Counted from the first letter of the stretch, positions 36,949-46,293 are shown. The stretch is 64,000 nucleotides of DNA from Pseudothermotoga hypogea DSM 11164 = NBRC 106472 (GCF_000816145.1 NZ_CP007141.1:682001-746000); one strand, 5' to 3'. The notes: generated by a model from the letters alone, not told the origin. Made by a program: numbers and translations.

Positions 36949-38100
36949 GTGGACAGCTCGAGGTATGTCTTCTACAGTTTCGCTTTCTTGACGGGTTTCG
37001 CTGGACAAGCATACGGGATAATCTTCAACTTACACATGCGCGGGCAACACTTCACAAACGCGCAGATAGGTGCCATCGTATCCAGCAGCCTCTGGGGAAG
37101 CGCTGTGCTTGGATTGATCCTTGCCTTAGTTTTGAACAAGTTTGAAAAGCGAAGAATTCTATTCTTCTCGAGTCTTCTGACGGGTATCCTAATGATCTTG
37201 AGGACTCTGATTTTGTCTTTCCCTGCACAAATCCTTCTCGCTTTCGTTTTCGGTGCCTTTTCGAGCCTGTCGGGCATGGCTTTCACGGTATCTCTTTTGG
37301 CAAAAACCGAACTGAAGAAAAGATATTCGGTGTTCGGTTCTCAGTTCTCGGTTACGATGACAGCGAGCGTTCTGGGAAACATTCTTGGTGGTACCATGGC
37401 TGACAACCTGGGTTACTCTTTCAGCCTCCTGTTCGCCGCAAGTTTGCAACTGTGCTCAGCATTCCTGATCCGAAAGATTGGCAGTGTCAGGAACGTTTCT
37501 CCCCTTTTGAAAGGTTTTTCGCTTGATTCTGTCCAGAAGCGCGTGCTCACGTATTACATTCTTTCAAACGTACTGATTGGCTTTGGAGCGGGACTCTTTT
37601 TGAACTTCAGCAACCTGATGTTCTACGATCTTTTCAATCTGCCGCTGGGTCATGTCGGTCTGATCATGGCCCTGGCGCAGTTGATGACAGCTCTGGGAAG
37701 TTTCAGCAGTGGTGCTCTGCAAAAAAGATTCGGTACGCTCAGAGTTCTCTTGACATGTCATACAGTTGTGGTACCTCTCATGCTTTCACTCTCGTTCACG
37801 AGAAATCTGATAGCCTTCACCAGTCTTTACGTTGTGAGGTTCATGTTGATGAACATGGTGAACCCATCCCTTACGGTGCTGGTGTTCAGCAACCTGCCTG
37901 AACAGTTGATCATGTCAGCCAACGGATTCGGCAATCTGTTGAACAGTTCTTCGCGTGCATTGGCGGCTTATCTGTACGGCTGGATCGTTGAAGGCCCAAA
38001 GGATTACACCAGACTCCTGTTGATCAGTACGTTGTTCTATGGGTTGAACGCATTGCTGACTTGGTGGTTCAAGAAACGTCTTGAAAAGTTGGTATCATAG
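36949..38100 (+). CDS. Major facilitator superfamily transporter
   Basis: Twelve-helix membrane transporter of 383 aa. Hydrophobic segments alternate with short basic loops such as LNKFEKRRILFF between helices 2 and 3, the MFS A-motif position, here degenerate. The substrate is not recognisable. It is divergent from araR, with the araR operator core about 120 bases upstream, so a link to sugar efflux or uptake is possible but unproven. The GTG at 36949 lacks a ribosome binding site; see the promoter entry. A secreted beta-propeller gene follows 16 bases later. Confidence 0.82.
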   Translation: MDSSRYVFYSFAFLTGFAGQAYGIIFNLHMRGQHFTNAQIGAIVSSSLWGSAVLGLILALVLNKFEKRRILFFSSLLTGILMILRTLILSFPAQILLAFVFGAFSSLSGMAFTVSLLAKTELKKRYSVFGSQFSVTMTASVLGNILGGTMADNLGYSFSLLFAASLQLCSAFLIRKIGSVRNVSPLLKGFSLDSVQKRVLTYYILSNVLIGFGAGLFLNFSNLMFYDLFNLPLGHVGLIMALAQLMTALGSFSSGALQKRFGTLRVLLTCHTVVVPLMLSLSFTRNLIAFTSLYVVRFMLMNMVNPSLTVLVFSNLPEQLIMSANGFGNLLNSSSRALAAYLYGWIVEGPKDYTRLLLISTLFYGLNALLTWWFKKRLEKLVS

Positions 38101-38116
38101 AACTGAGGTGTGACGT

Positions 38117-40048
38117 GTGAAACATGTTCTGATCGTGCTGCTGTTTTTTTCACAGATGGTCCTTCCTGCAAGTTTGTTTGTTGTTAAGGAAGGAACGATC
38201 GAGCTCTACGATGTCTCTGTTCCACTCATACCGGTCAAATCGGGATCGATCGATGTTTCAAACGCTGTGAAAATCTTGTCCAGTGACAGTCTTGTCTACG
38301 TCCTGGGAACGATGAGAATCGAGGCCTTCGATCTGAACTTACGACCAGTCAGCAAGATCGAGCTGAACCGCAGGATCATTGACGCCGTTCTTTTGGAGGA
38401 CCTCTACGTTGTACATGACTATTCAATCAGTGTGTTTGACAGGAATTTGAACCTCAAGGCTTCCTACACGTTGAACGAGAGGTTGGACAGAATAAGTGCT
38501 TATTCGAATCTCTTGATTGCGCTTTCTGGTGGAAGAATCATCGCATTCGACCGAAATCTCAAGCGATTCTGGGAGATCTCGGCGCCGAGTTCCATCATCA
38601 GCGCACAGGTTGTCGGAAGCTATCTGATGTTTTCGACGAACAAAGAATTCTACATCATGAACATTTCTCAAGGCATACCCGTGCTCGAATCGAAGCACAA
38701 ATTCGCTCTGAACTTTCAGCAGATCCTCTCTGTGAGAAACAATCTCGTCGCGTTGTTGGATGATAAATCCATCCTGATGCTCTCGAGGGCAGATCTGTCC
38801 GTCATCGACAGATTGAACATTTCGGCAGTTTCGATCACCAGCTACAAAGATTATCTCTATGTTGTCACCGACAAAGGTACAATTGTAGTTGCAAGCGTGC
38901 TTCCAAGCTCAATCAAGCTTTTCCAGACCATCGCAACGAACGTGAAGTGGGCAGGTATGAGCGAGACGGGTTTGCTGAAGACAACTACCGTGGCTGAAGT
39001 TCAAACAACCACCGAAACGACAAGCTATCAAGAGAAACACGAAGAAGAGAAACTTTTGAGTTTCCTCGGGGATGTGAAGCTACCACAAAAAGTGAGTACG
39101 ACCCTGGCGATCGGCAGGGAGCTCTATTTGTCTACTCTGGATGGCAACTTACTCAGAGTGGATCCGAATAGCCTCAAGGTTTATCCAACGAAGGTGGCGT
39201 TCATACTCACTGCGGATCCAGTTGTCATGGATGATGGGTCCATCGTACTGGGTTCCTGGGACAAAAACATCTGTGTGGTCACTGACAGAATAGCCAAAAT
39301 GGGCACCGATTCGTCCATCTCTTTGGCTGTGGCAAAAACTCCGTACGGTTTTGTCGCCGTCGACGACGATGGAACCTTGTACATATTTGACTCAAGAAGG
39401 AGTGGAGACCCGATCAAAGTACGTCTAACAGGTTGGTTCGTGTGTCCACCCGCGGTACATGAAGATTACGGAATATTCGTCCTGGATTGGCTTGGGATAC
39501 TGCACCTTGTGGACTTTTCTGGAAAAGGGATCTGGTCATCCATCACAGAATCGACAAAGTCGGCAGAGATCGTCGTGACAAGCGAACTGATCTTTGTAGT
39601 CACTCAAAGATCAGTTTGGTGCCTGCAGATCAAAGACGGAAAGACAAGATGGACAGAACATTTCGAAAACGCAGAATTGCTGCAGGCAGTCAGTGATGGT
39701 GAAACTCTGTATCTCTGTGACGCTGTCGGGAACGTTTATGCGCTGGATTTCTCGGGCAGGACGATCTGGATGAGGGAAAATCTTTCCGCAAGAACGATTC
39801 TGTCGACGCAAACAGGTCTAATCGCCGCCGGTGAAAAGTTGTATCTGCTCTCGTCGAAAGATGGTTCGATCCTTTTGGAGGAGTCTTTACCAGTTTCGAC
39901 AACGGGCAAGATGAAGTTGTCTGACTCGGGTTTGTTGACCCTGATGGCAGAAGATAGAATACTCCTCTACAAGTTGAAGAGTTCACCCACAGCAGGTTGG
40001 CCGATGTACCTCAGAGATGCTATGAACTCAAGCCTTTTCCGAAAATGA
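38117..40048 (+). CDS. Secreted PQQ-like double beta-propeller protein
   Basis: Unrecognised protein of 643 aa with an N-terminal signal peptide (MKHVLIVLLFFSQMVLPAS). The rest is a series of short beta repeats of the PQQ/WD type (for example SNLLIALSGGRIIAFDRNLK, GETLYLCDAVGNVYALDFSG). A Thr/Glu-rich linker around residues 290-320 divides it into two propeller-like halves. It ends in WPMYLRDAMNSS, the short closing motif common in PQQ-like propellers. The function is unknown; such proteins usually bind other proteins or polymers at the cell surface. The GTG start has GAGGTGTGAC. It shares its 3' end with trkH (21-base convergent overlap). Confidence 0.8.
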   Translation: MKHVLIVLLFFSQMVLPASLFVVKEGTIELYDVSVPLIPVKSGSIDVSNAVKILSSDSLVYVLGTMRIEAFDLNLRPVSKIELNRRIIDAVLLEDLYVVHDYSISVFDRNLNLKASYTLNERLDRISAYSNLLIALSGGRIIAFDRNLKRFWEISAPSSIISAQVVGSYLMFSTNKEFYIMNISQGIPVLESKHKFALNFQQILSVRNNLVALLDDKSILMLSRADLSVIDRLNISAVSITSYKDYLYVVTDKGTIVVASVLPSSIKLFQTIATNVKWAGMSETGLLKTTTVAEVQTTTETTSYQEKHEEEKLLSFLGDVKLPQKVSTTLAIGRELYLSTLDGNLLRVDPNSLKVYPTKVAFILTADPVVMDDGSIVLGSWDKNICVVTDRIAKMGTDSSISLAVAKTPYGFVAVDDDGTLYIFDSRRSGDPIKVRLTGWFVCPPAVHEDYGIFVLDWLGILHLVDFSGKGIWSSITESTKSAEIVVTSELIFVVTQRSVWCLQIKDGKTRWTEHFENAELLQAVSDGETLYLCDAVGNVYALDFSGRTIWMRENLSARTILSTQTGLIAAGEKLYLLSSKDGSILLEESLPVSTTGKMKLSDSGLLTLMAEDRILLYKLKSSPTAGWPMYLRDAMNSSLFRK

Positions 40049-41518
40049 TCTGAACAAGTTCGAAAAGATCTTCGCAAGTGCGTACACGACTACGAGGAAC
40101 TCAAGCCTTCCCATGAACATCCCGATTGTCAGCGTCCACATCGCACCGAGTGGCATGGTCGATGATGTGATTCCACACGAAAGTCCTACACCGGCCAATG
40201 CGGAGGCGAACTCGAACATGGCCTCTTCCAAAGTGTAACCAAAGAGAGTGAGGATGATCGTTCCCAGAGCATGGGAAATAACGTAAACTGCGCTCGTTAG
40301 AAACGCTTCCTTGATCAGTTGTGGATCGAGATACTTTTTTGTAGAACCCTTCCAGATCTCAACGTAGACAACGGAACTCTTGGGTAACAGAAACCTTCTG
40401 AGTGAGATCTTGAACGCCTTGATGAGCACGGAGAGCCTGTACTGCTTTATGCCACCGGACGTCGAATCCATGCAACCTCCAAGTAGCATCAGGACTATCA
40501 GTACAAAGAGCCCTGTCGGGAAAAACAACCACGATGTGAGATCAACGGTCGAAAAACCAGTCCCGGTGAGAGCAGAAATTATCTGAAAGAGGGAGTGTCT
40601 GAGGGCGTCCGCCGGCGTTGAAAAAACTTTACCAACGCCCGCGAGAGATACGCACACTGTGCCCAAAAAGATGAGCACCAACATTTGTTTGGGTTCACTG
40701 TTCTTCTTCAAAGCGTGCCAATCTCTGCTCCAGAAGGTGTGGTGAATCCCAAACCCCATAGATCCGAGGAACATGAGAAACATCAGTATCAACTCGACCG
40801 ACAATTTGTTGAAGGATGCGATGCTATTGTTTTTGGTTGAGAATCCTCCTGTGGCAAGGGCTGTGAAGGAATGGTTCAGCGCGTCGAAGAAGCTCAGACC
40901 TGCGAACTTCAAAGCGATCGTTCCAAAGAGAGCGTAGAGAAGATAGTAAGTGACTATGAGTCTTGTCGAATGTCTTATGTTCGGTGCTATGTTATCGACA
41001 CGACCTTCAGCCTGGTAGAAACCCAAACCTGTTGGACCTATGATTGTGCTCATCATGATGACAGCAAAACCGGCCCCCCCGAGGTACTGGGTAAAGCTTC
41101 TCCAGAACAGGATTGGTTTGGGTAAGCCTTCAACGTCTTGAAACATCGTTAGACCCGTGGTAGTCCACCCGCTCGTTGCCTCGAAGATCGCTTGGGAGAA
41201 GTTCAAAAGCCCGTAGATAATGTAAGGCAGTGCGGAGATCACGACGGCCGATGCCCAGGAAAAGGTTACGATCACTGCTCCTTCTTTGACCGTTATGACC
41301 TCTTCCTTTTCAGCTTTCGACAAACGACTAACGATCAAACCGATCGTGAGCGATATGAGGGAGGGCAACACAAAGGATATCAAACAGTGAGTGACGCTTG
41401 TTTCTTCAAAAATCCAGACGAGAGGAACGAGGAGCACCAAAGAAAAGAACACCAGGAGTCGACCCACTGTACGAAATACGACACCGTATTCATGCATCGA
41501 AGATATCATATCATTCAC
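40028..41518 (-). CDS. trkH: Potassium uptake protein, TrkH/KtrB family
   Basis: Membrane subunit of a Trk/Ktr potassium transporter, 496 aa, close to TrkH length. It has the fourfold selectivity-filter repeats, seen as ATSGWTTTGLTMFQ, ALATGGFSTKNNS, ALTGTGFSTVDL and ALAGVGLSCGITS. The GGCMDSTSGGIKQYRL segment between repeats is typical. It works with the cytosolic RCK proteins encoded immediately upstream and overlaps the second of them by 8 bases. Ion gating by nucleotide is expected from the family. Confidence 0.93.
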   Translation of the reverse strand: MNDMISSMHEYGVVFRTVGRLLVFFSLVLLVPLVWIFEETSVTHCLISFVLPSLISLTIGLIVSRLSKAEKEEVITVKEGAVIVTFSWASAVVISALPYIIYGLLNFSQAIFEATSGWTTTGLTMFQDVEGLPKPILFWRSFTQYLGGAGFAVIMMSTIIGPTGLGFYQAEGRVDNIAPNIRHSTRLIVTYYLLYALFGTIALKFAGLSFFDALNHSFTALATGGFSTKNNSIASFNKLSVELILMFLMFLGSMGFGIHHTFWSRDWHALKKNSEPKQMLVLIFLGTVCVSLAGVGKVFSTPADALRHSLFQIISALTGTGFSTVDLTSWLFFPTGLFVLIVLMLLGGCMDSTSGGIKQYRLSVLIKAFKISLRRFLLPKSSVVYVEIWKGSTKKYLDPQLIKEAFLTSAVYVISHALGTIILTLFGYTLEEAMFEFASALAGVGLSCGITSSTMPLGAMWTLTIGMFMGRLEFLVVVYALAKIFSNLFRSFSEKA

Positions 41519-42170
41519 CGACGAGTAAGTTTATCACTTGCGATTGAACCGCTGGTTCACAGAGCACCATGACCCTGTCCTCAGCCAGCAGTTCCGTTTC
41601 TCCGCGTGGTATCACGACAGCATTGTTTCTGATGATCGCACCGATGACACAGTTGTTCGGTAGTGGTATATCCTTCAGCTTTTTGCCGACAGAGGGCGAG
41701 GTTCTGGGTATCTCGAGACGCAAAAAAACAAGTCTTCCTTCCTCAACGGGTGAAAACTCCTCCATCTCATCGACAAGCAAAAGACCCTGGATCGTCTGTA
41801 ACAACAGGTTCGTTGGGCTGACCGCTGCTTTCACACCGAGACGATAAAAGATCTCTATGTCTTCCGGATCGTTGACGAGCGTAACTATGCGCTCTACCCC
41901 GTAATAGTGTCGAAGCATTTGGGATATTATGAGGTTATCACGATCCGTGTTCGTCAACACCACGACCAGATCCTCACCACTGAGATCGAGCTGATCGAGC
42001 ACACTCTTCTTGCTCCCATCGCCTAAGATGACAACCGCTGAAAGGTTCTTAGCGAGGCTCTCGCAAGCGCGTGGGTCTTTGTTCACTATGTACACGTGAT
42101 AGCCTTTTGAAATCATCATGCGTGCCAAATGATAAGCGATTTTCTGCCCACCTATGATTACGAACTTCAA
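41511..42170 (-). CDS. TrkA/KtrA potassium channel regulatory protein (RCK N + C)
   Basis: Cytosolic gating protein of 219 aa. It has one complete RCK unit: a Rossmann domain starting MKFVIIGGQKIAYHLARMMI and a TrkA-C ligand domain from about residue 140 (LEIPRTSPSVGKKLKDIPLP). The first Gly-rich loop is IGGQKIA, less canonical than the GxGxxG in the neighbouring protein. The TTG start overlaps the stop of the upstream trkA-like gene (TTGA). It resembles half of the tandem TrkA of E. coli. Confidence 0.9.
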   Translation of the reverse strand: MKFVIIGGQKIAYHLARMMISKGYHVYIVNKDPRACESLAKNLSAVVILGDGSKKSVLDQLDLSGEDLVVVLTNTDRDNLIISQMLRHYYGVERIVTLVNDPEDIEIFYRLGVKAAVSPTNLLLQTIQGLLLVDEMEEFSPVEEGRLVFLRLEIPRTSPSVGKKLKDIPLPNNCVIGAIIRNNAVVIPRGETELLAEDRVMVLCEPAVQSQVINLLVGE

Positions 42171-42592
42171 GTTTCTCGCACCCCTAATTCTCGCAGAATA
42201 CTCATCGCAGTGAGTCGTGTGGGTGATACGATGTCGATGTCGAATTCTTTGAATATGTCCTCGTTCGATGGATCGTTGACTCGCGCTATCACTCGCTTGA
42301 CTCCGAAGAACCTTTTGGCCACCGTTGAGACCATGAAATTGGTGTTGTCGTCACCCGTCAACGCGACCAACACGTCAGCTTTATCGAGTCGAGCCTCTCT
42401 CAAAACGGAGATCTCAGTCACGTCTCCGTTGATCTTGAACCCGGTGAACTCTTCAGGAAGATTCTCGAGCGCTGTTTCATCCGTATCGATCACTACAACG
42501 TTGCTTCCAGAAACTGAGAGGCTCGTCGCCACGATCGAACCAATTCTTCCACAACCTGCTATGACCACATACAAAGATTCAGTTTTCTTCAT
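42167..42592 (-). CDS. TrkA-N domain protein (RCK N-terminal domain only)
   Basis: Short RCK protein of about 141 aa with the NAD-binding signature VVIAGCGRIGSIVATSLSVS and the acidic VVVIDTDETALENLPEE that contacts the ribose. It lacks the TrkA-C domain and so probably forms a mixed ring with the adjacent RCK protein. The ATG at 42592 (10 bases after AAAGGAG) is preferred over codons inside the site. It overlaps the response regulator end by 14 bases. The pair of RCK genes plus trkH matches the arrangement known from T. maritima. Confidence 0.9.
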   Translation of the reverse strand: MKKTESLYVVIAGCGRIGSIVATSLSVSGSNVVVIDTDETALENLPEEFTGFKINGDVTEISVLREARLDKADVLVALTGDDNTNFMVSTVAKRFFGVKRVIARVNDPSNEDIFKEFDIDIVSPTRLTAMSILRELGVRET

Positions 42593-43190
42593 ACTTTGCA
42601 ATCTCCTTTAACGCCTTCTTGTGGTCTGGATCGAGCGCCAACGCGGCCTTCAGGTACTTGTGCGCAAGTGTCTTGTTGCCAAGCTTTTCCATCACCATTG
42701 CGTAAATGACGTGCGCTTCTGCATCAGGTCGTATTGAGAAGAGTTCACGGGCAAGTTTCTCGGCTGTGGTCAGCTTGCCTTGCTCCAGCTTTTCCTCCAC
42801 CAGACGAGCGAGTCTTTCAAAGCTCAGTTGCTCTCTGTTGAGTAGCTCTTCTACCTTCTTCACAAGATCCTGAGCCGAAAAAGGTTTGGAGAGATAGTCT
42901 CCAGCACCCTGCTTCAGAGCTTCAACTACGGGTGTGGCATTGGTAACCGCTGAAACTATCAGGGCGGGCACCTCTATGCCTTCCTGTTTCATACGCTTCA
43001 ACAACTCAGTACCCGACATACCCGGCAATCTCAAGTCGAGTATGAGCAGATCAAACTTCACTTTACGTAGTTCTACAAGCGCTTCCTCGCCAGTAGCAAT
43101 TGTCGTCACACTGTGATCGTTTTCCTCGAGGATCTTTTTGATGAGATTTCTGACGTTCCGCTCATCGTCCACTACCAAAATGTTAGCCAT
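42579..43190 (-). CDS. Response regulator with C-terminal TPR-like helices
   Basis: Cytosolic two-component receiver of 203 aa. The REC domain has the acidic pair in VVDDERNV, the phospho-Asp in LLILDLRLPGMSG (about residue 53), and the switch Lys in DYLSKPFS. There is no DNA-binding domain; instead the C-terminal 80 residues are helical repeats (AEKLARELFSIRPDAEAHVI, ALDPDHKKALKEIAKYE) resembling TPR. It therefore probably acts by protein-protein contact. No histidine kinase is adjacent. It lies between glnA and the trk genes on one transcript, so it may link the two. Confidence 0.88.
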   Translation of the reverse strand: MANILVVDDERNVRNLIKKILEENDHSVTTIATGEEALVELRKVKFDLLILDLRLPGMSGTELLKRMKQEGIEVPALIVSAVTNATPVVEALKQGAGDYLSKPFSAQDLVKKVEELLNREQLSFERLARLVEEKLEQGKLTTAEKLARELFSIRPDAEAHVIYAMVMEKLGNKTLAHKYLKAALALDPDHKKALKEIAKYEEN

Positions 43191-43221
43191 ACGCTTTCAC
43201 ATTTTCATAGTGTATCACTCT

Positions 43222-44541
43222 TCACACGTTCAAGTACCTTCTGATCTCCCAATCGGTTACACTGATACTGAATTCTCTCCATTCTCTTCTCTTCAGTTCC
43301 AGGAATTTTCTGAAAATGTGCTCTCCGAGAACTTCTTTGACGAGAGTGGAGTTTTTCATTTCCTCCAATGCGTCCTTCAGCGAACCGGGCAACGATTCTA
43401 TCTTTATCTGAGCCTTCTTCTCATCGCTCATCGTGTAGATGTTTTCCTCGATCGGCAGAGGTGGGTCGGTACGTTTTTCGATTCCATCCAGGCCCGCTGC
43501 CACCATCACGGCGAGTGCCAGATAGGTGTTGCAGCTGGGATCTGGTGCTCTGTACTCAATCCTCGTCGATTTGCCCCTGGCAGCTGGAACCCTTATCAGA
43601 GCACTCCTGTTCGCCTTCGACCAGGCGATGTTCACGGGAGCCTCATAACCTGGTACCAAGCGTTTGTAACTGTTCACTGTTGGGTTCGTGATTGCGGTGA
43701 TCTCCTTGGCGTGTGCGATCAAACCACCAACGAAGTAATACAGCGTCTTTGAAAGGCCGTCCGAAGCGCTGGGATCATGGAAAGCGTTTTCTCCGTCCCT
43801 GAAGAGACTCAAGTGCGTGTGCATCCCCGAACCGTTGATCCCAAAGAAGGGTTTCGGCATGAACGTGACGTGCAAGTTGTACTTTATGGCGATCGTCTTC
43901 AAAACCAACTTCACAGTCTGTGTGTTGTCTGCTGTCCTGACCAGTTCATCGTAACGAAAATCGACCTCGTGCTGTGAGGGTGCCCCTTCATGGTGTGAAG
44001 CCTCAACGTCGATGCCCATCGTTCTAAGGGCCACGGCCGCTTCGCTTCTCAGAGATTCAACCTGGTTGAGGGGCAACAGGTCAAAGTAACTTCCCCGATC
44101 GAGCGTCTCTGCCACGGGGAAACCTTTCGAGTCTCTTGGTACAACGAAGAATTCCAGTTCAGGCCCGGCATAGGGGACAAAGCCCATCTTCTTTGCCTTT
44201 TCGACGACGAGTTTCAGTCTGTATCGCGGATCCCCCTCAAACGGTGTTCCGTCAGGTTTGTACACATCACAGATCAACCTCGCGCTCTTGATACCGTCGG
44301 TTGTCCAAGGCAGAATGGCGAAAGTTTCTGGATCGGGCCTCAGGTACATGTCCGATTCTTCGATTCTCACAAAACCTTCGATGGACGATCCATCGAACAT
44401 GATACCCCTTTCAAAGGCCCTGGGTAGCTCTTGAGTGGGTATCTCCACGTTCTTGACGTTCCCGTTGATGTCCGAAAACTGCAATCTCACGAACTGGATA
44501 CTTTCTTCCTCCACGAGCTTCAGAACATCCTCCGCTTTCAT
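43222..44541 (-). CDS. glnA: Glutamine synthetase, type I
   Basis: ATP-dependent ammonia assimilation enzyme, 439 aa, forming a dodecamer in the cytosol. Length and sequence suit the GSI-alpha group. Motifs are FDGSSIEGFVRIEESDMYLR (latch and first Glu), GPELEFFVV, ASHHEGAPSQHEVDFRYDEL, the ATP loop KPFFGINGSGMHTHLSLF, and RSALIRVPAARGKSTRIEYR. The Tyr adenylylation loop of the GSI-beta type is not evident, so feedback control is more likely than adenylylation. It heads a leftward string with the regulator and trk genes. The ATG is preceded by a G-rich GAGGGGGA site. Confidence 0.96.
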   Translation of the reverse strand: MKAEDVLKLVEEESIQFVRLQFSDINGNVKNVEIPTQELPRAFERGIMFDGSSIEGFVRIEESDMYLRPDPETFAILPWTTDGIKSARLICDVYKPDGTPFEGDPRYRLKLVVEKAKKMGFVPYAGPELEFFVVPRDSKGFPVAETLDRGSYFDLLPLNQVESLRSEAAVALRTMGIDVEASHHEGAPSQHEVDFRYDELVRTADNTQTVKLVLKTIAIKYNLHVTFMPKPFFGINGSGMHTHLSLFRDGENAFHDPSASDGLSKTLYYFVGGLIAHAKEITAITNPTVNSYKRLVPGYEAPVNIAWSKANRSALIRVPAARGKSTRIEYRAPDPSCNTYLALAVMVAAGLDGIEKRTDPPLPIEENIYTMSDEKKAQIKIESLPGSLKDALEEMKNSTLVKEVLGEHIFRKFLELKRREWREFSISVTDWEIRRYLNV

Positions 44542-44613
44542 TTCGATTCCCCCTCGCGACTCTTATATGCATGTATTTTATGACGAGTAATTTTTCGCGT
44601 TCGTTAAGGGAAA

Positions 44614-45294
44614 TTAAGTGGAAGAGACGAGTCGGTTCATTTTTCTCAGAACCGATAAGAAGCGCTGCGAATCCTTTGAAACGATCTTAGCGAGCAGTTC
44701 TTCGGTGAGCATTTCCAGAACGGGTTTGAACGTGAGTCTGTGAAACTCTGTCGGGCCATAACGACGAAGATTCTCAAGGTGTTCTCTGGTTGGGTAGCCT
44801 TTGTGTTTGTAAAAACCATAATCAGGATAGCGCTCGTGGAACATTTCCATGAGGTGATCTCGCGTCACTTTCGCAACTATCGATGCCGCGGCGATGGAAG
44901 CACTCTTTCGGTCTCCTTTCACCACGCACGTGCCCTGTTGAGAAAGTTTCAACGATTTTCCATCGACCAAAACAAAAGCGCCCGGATAGTGGAGATTCTC
45001 GAGGGCGCGGTTCATGGCGATTCTTGTTGCGTTCAGGATGTTGTACGTGTCTATCTCCTCTTCGGACGCGATACCAACTCCAACCTCGGCGCATTTCTGT
45101 ATCTCTTCAAAGAGACGCTCCCTCTGTCCTGGACTCAATTGCTTTGAATCGTACACGTCCAGCGGTTCGAGCAACACAACCGCGGCGGCGACCACAGGTC
45201 CCGCTATGCAACCTCTCCCTGCTTCATCCACCCCTATGATGGTGCCAAAACTTGATCTGTAAAACTCGTCAAAAAGGAACAACTCTCTTCTCAT
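44614..45294 (-). CDS. rnhB: Ribonuclease HII
   Basis: Endoribonuclease removing RNA from RNA-DNA hybrids and single ribonucleotides from DNA, 226 aa from the ATG at 45294. The active-site Asp-Glu pair is in IIGVDEAGRGCIAGPVVAAA and the third and fourth acids in FVLVDGKSLK and AKVTRDHLMEMF. The C-terminal extension of about 30 residues matches the T. maritima-type enzyme, where it helps bind DNA. It stands alone between glnA and the ATP-grasp gene. Confidence 0.94.
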   Translation of the reverse strand: MRRELFLFDEFYRSSFGTIIGVDEAGRGCIAGPVVAAAVVLLEPLDVYDSKQLSPGQRERLFEEIQKCAEVGVGIASEEEIDTYNILNATRIAMNRALENLHYPGAFVLVDGKSLKLSQQGTCVVKGDRKSASIAAASIVAKVTRDHLMEMFHERYPDYGFYKHKGYPTREHLENLRRYGPTEFHRLTFKPVLEMLTEELLAKIVSKDSQRFLSVLRKMNRLVSST

Positions 45295-45375
45295 CAAGGA
45301 TCTATATTACTACAGCTTCATCTCGTGTGACGCTCCAGCACGAACCTTCAAAGATCCGTCAACAAAGGTGCCACT

Positions 45376-46293
45376 TCAAAGTTTTCGTGAACAACGCACG
45401 GCGTCGTCGAATATCTTGATAATCAATTCCTCGTAACTCAACTTCGCGGCTTCCGCCATCTTGATTATGTCGGAATAGTTTGGAGTGAGCATCGGAAGTG
45501 AGTTCACGTCGAGAAAGTAAACCTCGTTTCCCCTTACACGCAGATCCATGCGAGTGTAATTTCTCAGGTTCAAAGCCTTGAAAGCCATTCGTGCGTAATG
45601 TTCTATCTTTCTTCTCAGATCTTCATCGATGCGCGCAGGACAGAAGTAACGCGTCTGCTCACCATAGTAATGTTTAACCCTGTAGGAATAAAACCGCTCG
45701 AGCCCGTCTGGCAGTGTGGAAAAATCTATCTCGAGAATGGGTAGCACTTCATTCGCCACGATACCCACACTGAGTTCTTTTCCTTCTATGAACTCTTCCA
45801 CCAGTGCAGGTTCGTTGAACTCTTCGTGAACCCTCTTCACAGCCTTTTTGAGTGCTTCCACACTCTCGACCACCGAATCCGCATCGATTCCCTTTGCACT
45901 ACCTTGTCTCGAAGGTTTCACTATGGCGGGACGAAAATCCATCGTCTTTGGCTCTTCACCGACCGGTACGACGAAGAAATTCGGCGTTGGTATTCCGTAA
46001 TGCTGAAGAACGATCTTGGTCATGATCTTGTCGGTGCAGAGAGCGTGTGCGAGTGCAGAAGAACCCGTATAGGGTATTCTCAAGACGTCGAGTACAGCAG
46101 GAACATGCATTTGAAGATGTGCAGTCGACAGATTGAAGACCGCATCGAAAGTCTTGACGCGTTCGATGAAGTCATCACCAAATGGAAGCTTTTCAACGTC
46201 GTGATGTTTCGACAAAGCCTCGCAAACGCTGTCGATCATTTTGACACGTGACTCGTCGAGATTTTCAAGATCGTAGACGACGGCAACTTTCAT
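45376..46293 (-). CDS. ATP-grasp ligase related to D-Ala-D-Ala ligase
   Basis: ATP-grasp enzyme of 305 aa, shaped like Ddl. Motifs are VAVVYDLEN at the N-terminus, TGSSALAHALCTDKIMTKIV, the ATP lid region PSRQGSAKGIDADSVVES, EEFIEGKELSVGIVAN, and the Mg-binding end FLDVNSLPMLTPNYSDIIKM. Ddl normally reads EVNTLPG(F/M)T, so this is a divergent member and the substrate is probably another amino acid or carboxylate. The ATG overlaps the stop of the B12 protein (ATGA). The three genes from 49003 to 45376 are coupled, so its role lies in that unknown pathway and not clearly in the cell wall. Confidence 0.82.
   Translation of the reverse strand: MKVAVVYDLENLDESRVKMIDSVCEALSKHHDVEKLPFGDDFIERVKTFDAVFNLSTAHLQMHVPAVLDVLRIPYTGSSALAHALCTDKIMTKIVLQHYGIPTPNFFVVPVGEEPKTMDFRPAIVKPSRQGSAKGIDADSVVESVEALKKAVKRVHEEFNEPALVEEFIEGKELSVGIVANEVLPILEIDFSTLPDGLERFYSYRVKHYYGEQTRYFCPARIDEDLRRKIEHYARMAFKALNLRNYTRMDLRVRGNEVYFLDVNSLPMLTPNYSDIIKMAEAAKLSYEELIIKIFDDAVRCSRKL

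Noticed and set aside
41511-42592. A split, frameshifted single TrkA gene
   Set aside because: Both genes have their own start and a TTGA overlap, and each RCK Rossmann domain is complete. Two separate RCK proteins is a normal arrangement in Thermotogae.
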